Positions 52,835-61,668 of a stretch of 64,000 bases of DNA are shown piece after piece; position 1 is the stretch's first letter; the number at the start of each line of letters is the position of its first letter. Origin of the DNA: Rothia aeria (GTDB lineage: Bacteria > Actinomycetota > Actinomycetes > Actinomycetales > Micrococcaceae); contig AP017895.1 in the NCBI GenBank assembly GCA_002355935.1, positions 1,364,001 to 1,428,000 on the forward strand, in the 5' to 3' direction. The position numbers and the translations under genes were made by a program. Under the pieces are notes generated by a model, which saw nothing but the letters and a program-made list of their open reading frames with translations, was not told where the DNA came from and searched no databases.

Positions 52835-52907
52835 GCGCCTCTAGCTCAATTGGCAGAGCAATTGACTCTTAATCAATGGGTTCTGGGTTCGAGTCCCAGG
52901 GGGCGCA
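52835..52907 (+). tRNA. tRNA-Lys (anticodon CTT)
   Basis: Cloverleaf with acceptor GCGCCTC/GGGGCGC (one G-T pair), D-arm GCTCAATTGGCAGAGC, anticodon stem TTGA/TCAA with loop CTCTTAA, and T-arm CTGGGTTCGAGTCCCAG. The CCA end is not encoded. A terminator follows at once. Confidence 0.95.
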
Positions 52908-52917
52908 CACTATAGCA

Positions 52918-52950
52918 AGAACCCCGCCAATATCGGCGGGGTTCTCGCCT
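52918..52950 (+). terminator. Terminator after tRNA-Lys
   Basis: AGAACCCCGCC pairs perfectly with GGCGGGGTTCT around AATATC, followed by CGCCTATTTTT. A strong intrinsic terminator 10 bp after the tRNA. Confidence 0.85.
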
Positions 52951-53070
52951 ATTTTTACTCTGTACCCGCGCCCTCGCAGCCAAGCGCGGTACCGGGTACA
53001 TGCGGGTAACCTGCTAAAAAGGCGCACCCCCAAGCCGCGGGGTGCGCCATGAACCGGTAGCCGCACAGGA

Positions 53071-53583
53071 CTAAAGCACGGGCCAGATAGTGGTCACGAA
53101 CGTCCGGAAATCTTGCACATCCAGCGTCTGATCAATAGTGCCCGTACCAGCGTGCGTGGTAATCTCGGGCTTATCTAATAGCGTGAGCCTGAACCGGCTC
53201 CCATTAATAGACTCAAGCATAATAGTCAGATTGTCATTCGTCAGGTGCGCATGCAGAGCGTTTGTGTTGTCGATGGTTGTTGCCGCACCTGCCGGGGTCA
53301 CCTCAGGCATATGAATAGGTGCAATAATCACCTCATCGGGTGAATCCTGATAACCTACCAGAAAGCACTCTTGGTGATCCTCCTGAAGAGCCGCAATATC
53401 GGGGTTGCGGTAGGTCGCGGAACCGGTCGCATACACCAGGTTGTAGGCGCCATAATTAATGATCTGATTATCAAAAGCAGGGTGCAGTACTCGGATTACT
53501 TGCTCTCCGGTTAGTTGTTGTGTGCCCTGCTGTTGATTGGCCTGCGCTACATCGGTATCGGCCGTATTTTTCACATCGGTCAT
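53071..53583 (-). CDS. Unknown conserved-looking protein
   Basis: 170 residues, no membrane segment, acidic and Asn/Thr rich with a Gln-rich N terminus (ANQQQGTQQLTGEQVIRVL). I do not recognise the family; predicted strands in the C-terminal half (LTIMLESINGSRFRLTLLDK) suggest a beta-rich fold. It is divergent from the ilv leader, and two copies of a 15-bp palindrome lie 40 bp upstream of its start, so its expression may be controlled by a dedicated repressor. Confidence 0.6.
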   Translation of the reverse strand: MTDVKNTADTDVAQANQQQGTQQLTGEQVIRVLHPAFDNQIINYGAYNLVYATGSATYRNPDIAALQEDHQECFLVGYQDSPDEVIIAPIHMPEVTPAGAATTIDNTNALHAHLTNDNLTIMLESINGSRFRLTLLDKPEITTHAGTGTIDQTLDVQDFRTFVTTIWPVL

Positions 53584-53622
53584 ACCCCCAATTCTACCGG
53601 CAGGCGCGTTCTACGTCACCGT

Positions 53623-53656
53623 TTTATGTCACATAAACGCATTTATGTCACATAAA
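53623..53656. repeat. Two tandem 15-bp palindromes, probable operator
   Basis: TTTATGTCACATAAA occurs at 53623-53637 and exactly again at 53642-53656, a 19-bp period separated by CGCA. Each copy has perfect 7-bp arms around one base. It lies between divergent genes, closer to the unknown gene (start 53583) than to the ilv leader. The form is that of a helix-turn-helix repressor operator; the regulator is unknown. Confidence 0.65.
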
Positions 53657-53774
53657 CGCACTAATTTACTGGTGAAATACTCCGGTAGTGGTCGGCAGAT
53701 AACACTTGCATCCCGTTCACAAGCCAACTTCTCAAAAAATACTGCAAAAAATTCGTTAAAACGGCACGGGAGAT

Positions 53775-53803
53775 TTGACTCACGCACGCCAGCGCGCGAA
53801 CAT
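53775..53803 (+). promoter_or_regulatory. Possible promoter of the ilv operon
   Basis: TTGACT at 53775 is a good -35 match. A weak -10 (GAACAT) follows with 17-bp spacing. Transcription would begin near 53810, just before the leader peptide, leaving a very short 5' end. The -10 is poor, so this is tentative. Confidence 0.3.
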
Positions 53804-53824
53804 AGAAGGGTGCAAAAGCAACAG

Positions 53825-53860
53825 ATGCAGCTGATTCTTAGCCTCGTAGTCGTCGCCTAG
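53825..53860 (+). CDS. Branched-chain amino acid leader peptide
   Basis: An 11-codon frame encoding MQLILSLVVVA, seven of whose eleven residues are Leu, Ile or Val, ending in TAG. It sits just before mutually exclusive hairpins and the ilvB gene, the classical layout of attenuation by ribosome stalling when Leu, Ile or Val tRNAs are uncharged. An in-frame GTG at 53810 could extend it by five residues. The ribosome binding site is weak (GAAGGG 14 bases upstream of the ATG), which may mean translation from a near-leaderless 5' end. Confidence 0.75.
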   Translation: MQLILSLVVVA

Positions 53861-53935
53861 GGCGCCGCAGGACGAGGCTTTGATGCTGTCTACGTAAGCG
53901 CCCTTCGCTACCACCACCAGCGGAGGGTATTTTTT
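53840..53935 (+). promoter_or_regulatory. ilvB transcription attenuator
   Basis: Three pairings are visible. AGCCTCGT (53840-53847, inside the leader codons) pairs with ACGAGGCT (53872-53879). AGGGCGC (53859-53865) pairs with GCGCCCT (53898-53904). CCCTTCGCT (53901-53909) pairs with AGCGGAGGG (53919-53927), followed by TATTTTTT, forming the terminator. A ribosome stalled on Val/Leu/Ile codons would block the first pairing, free 53859-53865 and favour the second, which takes away the terminator's left arm. The logic is inferred; the pairings are exact apart from one G-T. Confidence 0.78.
53901..53935 (+). terminator. Attenuator terminator before ilvB
   Basis: Nine-pair stem (one G-T) around a nine-base loop, followed by TATTTTTT. 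It lies ~100 bp before ilvB and overlaps the antiterminator pairing at 53901-53904. Confidence 0.78.
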
Positions 53936-54036
53936 GTAGCTACGGAACCACCGGGGCGTACGCGCGAAAGGCACACCAGCTTATCGCACCTCACCTCAGA
54001 TTACAGAGAACTGAAGAACCGATAAGAGGCATTAAT

Positions 54037-55856
54037 ATGACCACGGGATACTCGGCTAAGACCGCCCCCGAAACTTCGGCGGCGGGCGAAACACACACCA
54101 CCGAGCGCATGACCGGCTCCCAGGCGATCATCCGCTCCCTTGAAATGCTTGGCGTCACCGACGTTTTTGGTTTGCCCGGCGGGGCAATCCTGCCCACCTA
54201 TGACCCGCTCATGGATTCCTCCAAGATTAACCACATCCTGGTGCGCCACGAGCAAGGTGCAGGGCACGCCGCTCAAGGGTATGCGACCTCCACCGGCAAA
54301 GTAGGTGTGTGTATTGCAACCAGCGGGCCCGGTGCCACCAACCTGCTCACCCCCATCGCGGACGCAAACATGGACTCGGTGCCCATCGTCGCTATCACCG
54401 GGCAGGTGTCCACGAAGCTGCTCGGCACCGACGCCTTCCAAGAAGCAGACATTGTGGGCATGACCATGCCGATCACCAAGCACTCCTTCATGATCTCTGA
54501 CCCGCAGGAAATCCCGCGGTGCATCGCCACCGCCTTCCATCTCGCCGCAACCGGACGCCCCGGCCCCGTGCTGGTAGACATCACCAAGGACGCGCAGGTG
54601 GGCATGATGGACTTCAGCTGGCCCCCGAAGATTGAGGTGCGCGGCTACACACCCGTCACCCGCGGGCACTCCAAGCAGATCCGTGAAGCGGCTAAGCTCA
54701 TTACCGAGTCCAAACGTCCCGTACTGTACGTGGGCGGCGGCGTGGTGCGTGCGGGCGCCTCCGAAGAGCTGGCTAAACTCGCAGAACTCACTGGCGCACC
54801 TGTGGTTACCACCCTCAACGCCCGCGGCGCCCTGCCCGACTCGAACCCCCAGAACTTGGGGATGCCCGGCATGCACGGCACCGTTCCCGCCGTGGCAGCC
54901 ATGCAGAAGTCAGACTTGCTGATTACTCTCGGAGCCCGCTTCGACGACCGTGTGACCGGTAAAGTCGATTCATTCGCCCCCGATGCGAAGGTCATCCATA
55001 TTGACGTTGACCCGGCGGAGATCTCAAAAATCCGTTTCGCAAACGTGCCGATCGTGGGGGATCTGCGGTACGTGCTGCCCGAACTGAACGAGCTGCTCGC
55101 CACCGAGTTCGCTCCGCACATGCCCTCACTGGCCGAATGGTGGGTTGAGCTGGACAAGATTAAGGCGGACTACCCGCTGGGGTACGTTAAAACAGATGAC
55201 GGGCTGGGCTCACCCCAGTACGTGCTGGAACGCATCAGCGCCCTCACCGGCCCAGACGCATTCTACGTGGCTGGCGTGGGCCAGCACCAGATGTGGGGTG
55301 CGCACTTTGTGGGGCACGAGAACCCGCGTCACTTCCTCAGCTCCTCCGGTCTGGGCACTATGGGCTACTCCGTGCCCGCCGCAATGGGTGCACAGGTAGC
55401 AAACCCCAACTCCGTGGTGTGGGCGATTGACGGCGACGGCTGTTTCCAGATGACTAACCAGGAGCTGGCCACCTGCGCGCAGAACAATATCCCCATTAAG
55501 GTTGCGATCATTAATAACTCGTCCCTGGGTATGGTGCGCCAGTGGCAGACCCTTTTCTACGACGGCCGCTACTCCAACACGCACCTGCGTACCGGGCACG
55601 GCACCGACCGCATCCCCGATTTCGTGAAGCTCGGCGACGCGTACGGCTGCGCCACGTTCAGGTGCGAACGTGACGAGGACGTGGACGAAACCATTAAGCA
55701 GGCGCTCGCGATTAACGACCGCCCCGTGGTGATTGATTTCACCGTTAGCCCGGATGCGATGGTGTGGCCGATGGTGCCCGCTGGCGTGTCGAATGATTTG
55801 ATTCAGATTGCGAAGAACACCTCGCCCGATTTCGGTCGAGAAGAGGGGAGAACTAA
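54037..55856 (+). pseudogene. ilvB: Acetolactate synthase, catalytic subunit (late frameshift)
   Basis: Thiamine-diphosphate enzyme, first common step of Val/Leu/Ile synthesis. Boxes: [19 protein letters not shown] and [14 protein letters not shown] (activating Glu), the FAD-region LGMPGMHGT, and the TPP/Mg motif [19 protein letters not shown]...IINN. As written the frame runs to 55944 through ilvN with an unnatural Arg-rich tail. Adding one G to the GGGG near 55845 ends it at a TAA (55854-55856) that overlaps the ilvN ATG, giving 606 residues, the family length. Only the last few codons are affected, so the enzyme may be functional either way. Confidence 0.92.
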
Positions 55857-56356
55857 TGAGCCTGCATACCCTTTCAGTACTGGTAGAAGACAAGCCCGGC
55901 GTGCTCTCACGCGTTTCTGGGCTGTTCTCCCGCCGCATGTTTAATATTGCCTCCCTCGCGGTGGGCCCCACGGAGGTTCCCAAGGTTTCACGCATCACGA
56001 TTGTTGCGGATGGCGATTCTGAAACTCTGGAGCAGCTCACTAAACAGCTGAATAAGCTGATCCATGTTCTTAAAGTGGTGGAGCTGCTGCCGGAAACCTC
56101 AACGCAGCGCGACCACATTATGGTGAAGGTTAAGGCGGACCCGGCGGTGCGTCTGCAGGTGGTTCAGGCCGCCGATCTTTTCCGTGCTTCGGTAATTGAC
56201 GTCTCTACGGAGTCGGTAGTGATTGAGGCGACCGGTTCGGCTGAGAAGCTTAACGCCCTGCTGGATGTGCTCGAGCCCTACGGCATCCGTGAGATTGTGC
56301 GTGCTGGCACTATTGCGCTTTCTCGCGGGCCGCGGTCGATGAGCGAACGCATTTAG
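55856..56356 (+). CDS. ilvN: Acetolactate synthase, regulatory subunit
   Basis: Binds IlvB and gives valine feedback control. The N-terminal ACT domain is [20 protein letters not shown] with following [12 protein letters not shown]; a second ACT-like C-terminal domain contains [22 protein letters not shown] 55856 gives 166 residues; the longer open frame from 55808 lies inside ilvB. Coupled to ilvB through TAATG. Confidence 0.95.
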   Translation: MSLHTLSVLVEDKPGVLSRVSGLFSRRMFNIASLAVGPTEVPKVSRITIVADGDSETLEQLTKQLNKLIHVLKVVELLPETSTQRDHIMVKVKADPAVRLQVVQAADLFRASVIDVSTESVVIEATGSAEKLNALLDVLEPYGIREIVRAGTIALSRGPRSMSERI

Positions 56357-56520
56357 CGCCCTCTTTCGGCGGAAGAAGCCGCTGGCAACCGTGGGTGGAG
56401 CCACTATCGTTGGGTGCGGGTATGCGGTGCCGTGTGGTGCTGGTGCCCGCATCCTGAGAAGAGGCGTTTAAACCTTCTGCACGGTACCGCATCTAGTAAA
56501 CTTATTCACTGAGCCCTTAG

Positions 56521-57579
<1,059 letters not shown>

Positions 57580-57600
57580 GCACTGAGCTAATAGCGTTAC

Positions 57601-57635
57601 AGGGGTGCCTGCCATTATGGCGGGCACCCCTTTGT
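57601..57635 (+). terminator. Terminator after ilvC
   Basis: AGGGGTGCCTGCC pairs with GGCGGGCACCCCT around ATTAT, with one G-T, then TTGT. It lies 21 bp after the ilvC stop and closes the ilv cluster. Confidence 0.8.
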
Positions 57636-57827
57636 ATGCGCTTGGTCTTTGAAGCGTTTATCGCGGCTCATGTAGTACCCTAAAATTTTCTGCCAGCAGC
57701 TTGGTGGTTCGGAACTAGGTAATGCTGTGCCAATCCTGGTGAGGGGTACATTAGGTGAGGAAAAACGGGCAATGACGAAACCAATTGTGTGTTGGTTTAG
57801 GAAGGTGCTCTAATTAATGCGGGGAAC

Positions 57828-57845
57828 ACAGGCGGTGACGCCTGT
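57828..57845 (+). ncRNA. 5' leader hairpin with GNRA loop, DUF1963 gene 1
   Basis: ACAGGCG pairs with CGCCTGT around the tetraloop GTGA. It lies 42 bp before the gene's ATG. The equivalent hairpin before the second DUF1963 gene (58868-58885) has two base pairs exchanged by compensatory changes and also a GNRA loop, which supports a selected RNA structure. Confidence 0.6.
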
Positions 57846-57887
57846 AACCCCTAACTACCGTAGCTCAGAGCCATCGAAGGAGTTCCT

Positions 57888-58720
57888 ATGAGCAGCACTG
57901 CCGAGAAAGCTATTGCCCTTATTAAACAGCTCAATGCTGAAAATCCGTTACCCGTTATTGAGATTAAGGTATCTAAGGCTGCTGAGCCGCTGCCGGTGAC
58001 CGTTTCAAAGTTCGGGGGAGTGCCGTATCTGCCCGCTGGGGTGGAGGCACCCACCGACTCAGATGGGAACCCAATGGCCATGATCGCGCAGATTAACTGT
58101 GCTGAACTGCCCGAGAACCCCATTTACCCGCCTACCGGTATGGTGCAGTTCTGGATAGGGGCGGTGACGATTGGGGATTAGGCGGCGAAAATGACCGCCG
58201 CGTTATCTATTACCCTCAGCTGGGTGAGGCGAACCCGGAAGCGACAGCAACTATGAATGACGATGAACATGATATTTGTCTGCCGGTGGAACACGAATGC
58301 GCACTCGAATTTGTGGTGTTGGAGCATGAAATATTCTCCCCATGCAAGGATTCAGTGAACCACCCGCTGATTGAGAAGTGGAACCAGGCATACCCGGAAC
58401 AGACCATTAAGTCTCTTTTTGACCTTGACGACTTTGAGGACGGCGATGTTCTGGAAGAGATTGAGAAGTTCACCGGTTCACGGGATTACTCGAAGATCGG
58501 CGGTTTACCAGACTTTGTGCAGGGCGACCCGCGTTACTACCATGAGAATGCTGAGGAGCATGGGTGCACCGTGAACCTGCTGACGATGGACTCAGTCTGG
58601 GATGGCGAAGAATATTTGGTGATCTGGGGTGACGGCGGTACGGCGAACTGGCTGATTGCTCCGGACCGGTTGGCAGCACGTGACTTCTCACAGGTCTTCT
58701 ATGAGTGGTCATGCGGCTAG
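57888..58720 (+). pseudogene. DUF1963 (YwqG-like) protein 1, frameshifted
   Basis: YwqG-like proteins are soluble, of unknown function, and in some bacteria lie near toxin genes. The first frame from ATG 57888 (GAAGGAG upstream) contains VSKFGGVPYLPAGVEAPTDS and AQINCAELPENPIYPPTG. Adding one G to the GGGG near 58157 gives WIGGGDDWGLGGENDRRV and then YYPQLGEANPEA, joining the second frame, which ends in LAARDFSQVFYEWSCG at 58720. Restored length ~277 residues. It is about 70% identical by eye to the next gene. Confidence 0.75.
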
Positions 58721-58867
58721 CGGTCTCTGTAAAAACACGGGCTGACCTCCTGGCACATTCTGGTGCCGAGCGCTGCCCCTAACCGGGGTTTGTCAGATGA
58801 GGAAAAGCGGGTAATAACGAAATCGGTTGTGTATTGGCTCGGGAGAGTGCTCTCATTAAACCAGGGC

Positions 58868-58885
58868 GCAGGTGGAAACACCTGC
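58868..58885 (+). ncRNA. 5' leader hairpin with GNRA loop, DUF1963 gene 2
   Basis: GCAGGTG pairs with CACCTGC around GAAA, 47 bp before the gene's GTG start. Compared with 57828-57845, stem pairs A-T to G-C and C-G to T-A have changed on both sides while pairing is kept. Confidence 0.6.
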
Positions 58886-58932
58886 ACAACCCAGCAATGA
58901 CCATAGATAGAACCGTTGAAGGAGAGCTTCCT

Positions 58933-59741
58933 GTGAGTGATATTGTTGAGAAAGCTGCTGCCCTTGTTGAAGAGCTCTATGCTGAAAACCCATTACCTGC
59001 TATTGGGATTAAGCCCTCTGAGGCTGCTGAGCCGCTGCCGGTGACCGTCTCGAAGTTCGGGGGAGTGCCGTATCTGCCCGCTGGGGTGGAAGCACCCACC
59101 GACTCGGACGGGATACCAATGGGCATGATTGCGCAGATTAATTGTGCTGAGCTGCCGGAGAATCCTATTTATCCGCCCACCGGCATGGTGCAGTTCTGGG
59201 TGAGCACAAACTCAGGGTGGGGATAGATAAGGAAGAGGACCACCGTGTGATCTACTATCCTCAGCTGGGTGAAGCGAACCCGGATGCGGTAGCGACCTGT
59301 GAGGATCGTGAGCGAGACTTCTGGTGGCCTATCAAACATGAGTGTGCACTCGAATTTACGACACTTGGGCGGGAAATATTTGCCCCGAACGATTCGATAA
59401 ATCACCCGCTGATTGAGAAGTGGAACCAGGCATACCCGGAACAGGCTATTACGAGTCTTTTTGACCTTGATGTATATGATGTGGAAGAAATTGAGGAAAT
59501 TACTGGTTCAGGGGACTACTCAAAGCTTGGCGGTTTACCGCACTTCATGCAGGGCGATCCACGCCGCGAAGAGCCTGAAAACTCTGATATCCGCAGGCGT
59601 ACCGTGAACCTGTTAACGATGGATTCGTATGGGAACACGGTGCTCTGGGGCGATGTTGGTACGGCGAACTGGCTGATTGCTCCGGACCGGTTGGCAGCAC
59701 GTGACTTCTCGCAGGTCTTCTATGAGTGGTCATGCGGCTAG
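58933..59741 (+). pseudogene. DUF1963 (YwqG-like) protein 2, frameshifted
   Basis: Tandem duplicate of the preceding gene. GTG 58933 follows GAAGGAGAGC. The first frame includes VSKFGGVPYLPAGVEAPTDS and AQINCAELPENPIYPPTG and stops after NSGWG; adding one G to the GGGG near 59219 leads to IDKEEDHRVIYYPQLGEAN and the second frame, ending in LAARDFSQVFYEWSCG at 59741. Restored length ~269 residues. Divergence is concentrated in the middle (residues ~95-125 and ~190-225), while both ends are nearly identical. Confidence 0.75.
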
Positions 59742-59780
59742 CGGGCCCGGCCTACAGCGCACTGCTGTAAACGCAGGCGG

Positions 59781-59844
59781 CCCCTTCGCACATGCTGCGT
59801 GCCGAGCACCGTCACGGTGTGCAGCGCGCAACATGTGCGAGGGG
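59781..59844. repeat. Long imperfect inverted repeat between DUF1963 and metG
   Basis: CCCCTTCGCACATG (59781-59794) pairs with CATGTGCGAGGGG (59832-59844) with one bulged T. Inner arms CTGCGTGC/GCAGCGCG and a central CACCGTCACGGTG palindrome extend the structure. It may terminate the DUF1963 transcript or shape the metG leader; no U-run is present. Confidence 0.5.
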
Positions 59845-59948
59845 GTCTGCTGCTGCAGCTGGGGTTGTGTGTGGGTACATGACGACGGGCTTGTCGCATT
59901 ACTGTTTCGCCGCATCCAGCGCCAGAAACTGGGGTAAGATTAATAATT

Positions 59949-61496
59949 ATGACTGCTACCCCGTACTACATCACTACAGCGATTTCATACCCCAACGGCA
60001 ACCCCCACATTGGGCACGCCTATGAGACCATTGCCGCAGACGTTATGGCGCGTTTCAAACGGCTCGATGGGTTCGATGTGCGGTTTATGACCGGCACCGA
60101 TGAGCACGGGCAGAAGATGCAGACCACCGCCGAGAAGCAGGGCGTGACCGCCAAGGAACTCGCCGACGAGAATTCCGCTCGTTTCAAGGCGATGAATGAT
60201 GCCCTCGGTATTAGCTACGACCGTTTTATCCGCACCACAGACCCCGACCATTATGAGGCGTCGCAGGCGATCTGGAAGCGTATGGAAGAGAACGGGGATA
60301 TTTACCTCGATAAATACGCTGGCTGGTACTCCGTACGCGATGAAGCCTACTATGCTGAGGACGAGACAGAAGAACGTGATGGGCAGCGTTACGCTATTGC
60401 CACCGGAACGGAAGTCGAATGGACTGAGGAAGAGTCGTATTTCTTCCGCCTCTCAAAGTATGCCGATAAGCTGCTGGAGCTTTACGCAACCCAGGGCTAC
60501 ATTTACCCCGAGTCGCGCCGCAATGAGCTGACTTCGTTCGTCAAGGGCGGGCTGAATGACCTCTCAATTTCGCGCACCACCTTCGACTGGGGCGTGCCCG
60601 TACCCGGTAATGATAAGCACGTTATGTACGTGTGGGTGGATGCGCTGACTAACTACCTGACTGGCCTGGGCTACCCGAACACTGAGGGGGAGCTTTTCAC
60701 CAAATACTGGCCAGCAGACCTGCACCTGATTGGTAAGGACATTACCCGTTTCCATTCTATCTACTGGCCTGCGTTCCTCTGGTCTGCCGGTCTTGAGCTG
60801 CCCAAACGCGTATTTGGGCACGGGTTCCTGCTGGTTAATGGCGAGAAAATGTCGAAATCGGTGGGCAACGTGGTGGATCCTGCCGACCTGGTGGCGGCCT
60901 TCGGGCTGGACCAGGTGCGGTTCTTCCTGATGCGTGAGGTCTCGTTCGGGCAGGACGGCTCGTATTCCGCCGAGGCGATTAAGAACCGTATTAATTCGGA
61001 TTTGGCGAATAACCTCGGGAACTTGGCGCAGCGTTCACTGTCGATGGTGGCGAAGAACTGTGACGGTAGGGTGCCTACCCCCGGCGAATTGACTGAGGCT
61101 GATCGTAAGATTTTGGCTGATGCTGCCGCCCTGTATGAGCCGGTTCGCGCGGACTATGATGAGCAGGCATTCCACCGTGCCCTAGAGCGCATCTGGACGG
61201 TGCTTGCCGATACGAACGCCTATTTCGCGGAGCAGCAGCCGTGGGCTTTGCGTAAGAACGGTGAGCTGGAGCGCATGGGCACAGTGCTGTATGTGACCCT
61301 TGAGGTGGTGCGCCAGGTTGCTATCCTCATGCAGCCGGTGATGCCCGCCTCCATGGCGAAGCTGCTGGATCTGCTGGGTGTTGCTGAAGGTGATGCGCGC
61401 CAGTTTACCGCGCTGGGTGATGCCCTGGTCGCCGGTGCTGAGCTTCCGGCCCCGTCGCCGGTGTTCCCCCGGTATGAGGAGCCGAAAGAGGCGTAA
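59949..61496 (+). CDS. metG: Methionyl-tRNA synthetase
   Basis: Class I synthetase charging tRNA-Met. HIGH motif: [25 protein letters not shown] motif: [16 protein letters not shown]. Other boxes are [12 protein letters not shown] and [20 protein letters not shown]. Length 515 is the short form lacking the C-terminal EMAP-like tRNA-binding domain, common in Actinobacteria. The connective peptide lacks an obvious zinc CxxC knuckle. Frame intact from ATG 59949. Confidence 0.96.
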   Translation: MTATPYYITTAISYPNGNPHIGHAYETIAADVMARFKRLDGFDVRFMTGTDEHGQKMQTTAEKQGVTAKELADENSARFKAMNDALGISYDRFIRTTDPDHYEASQAIWKRMEENGDIYLDKYAGWYSVRDEAYYAEDETEERDGQRYAIATGTEVEWTEEESYFFRLSKYADKLLELYATQGYIYPESRRNELTSFVKGGLNDLSISRTTFDWGVPVPGNDKHVMYVWVDALTNYLTGLGYPNTEGELFTKYWPADLHLIGKDITRFHSIYWPAFLWSAGLELPKRVFGHGFLLVNGEKMSKSVGNVVDPADLVAAFGLDQVRFFLMREVSFGQDGSYSAEAIKNRINSDLANNLGNLAQRSLSMVAKNCDGRVPTPGELTEADRKILADAAALYEPVRADYDEQAFHRALERIWTVLADTNAYFAEQQPWALRKNGELERMGTVLYVTLEVVRQVAILMQPVMPASMAKLLDLLGVAEGDARQFTALGDALVAGAELPAPSPVFPRYEEPKEA

Positions 61497-61510
61497 CCGA
61501 TACGTTAAAA

Positions 61511-61550
61511 GTCCCGGAAGCAACGAATACCGTTGCCTCCGGGACTTTCT
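61511..61550 (+). terminator. Terminator after metG
   Basis: GTCCCGGAAGCAACG pairs with CGTTGCCTCCGGGAC around AATAC (one mismatch), preceded by AAAA and followed by TTTCTGTT. Confidence 0.88.
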
Positions 61551-61593
61551 GTTGCTCGTAATGTTAGCGGGCTACTGCTGTGAGGGCAGGAAG

Positions 61594-61631
61594 AAGCCCC
61601 CGGCTCCAACCGACAAAAGCACCGGGGGCTT
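61594..61631 (-). terminator. Terminator of the FtsX-like permease gene
   Basis: AAGCCCCCGG pairs perfectly with CCGGGGGCTT around an 18-base loop, 38 bp after the minus-strand gene's stop. On the minus strand it is followed by CTTCCTGCC rather than a U-run; on the plus strand by TTCCCC. Confidence 0.6.
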
Positions 61632-61668
61632 TTCCCCTTCCGGGGATCCTTATGAGGTTAGCGGGACC

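Noticed and set aside
53537-53860. 107-residue plus-strand frame leading into the ilv leader
   Set aside because: Most of it overlaps the unknown gene's start and the palindromes and has no start signal. Only its last 11 (perhaps 16) codons, the leader peptide, look functional.
55210-56118. 302-residue minus-strand frame opposite ilvB/ilvN
   Set aside because: Antisense to two recognised enzymes; composition is that of a shadow frame.
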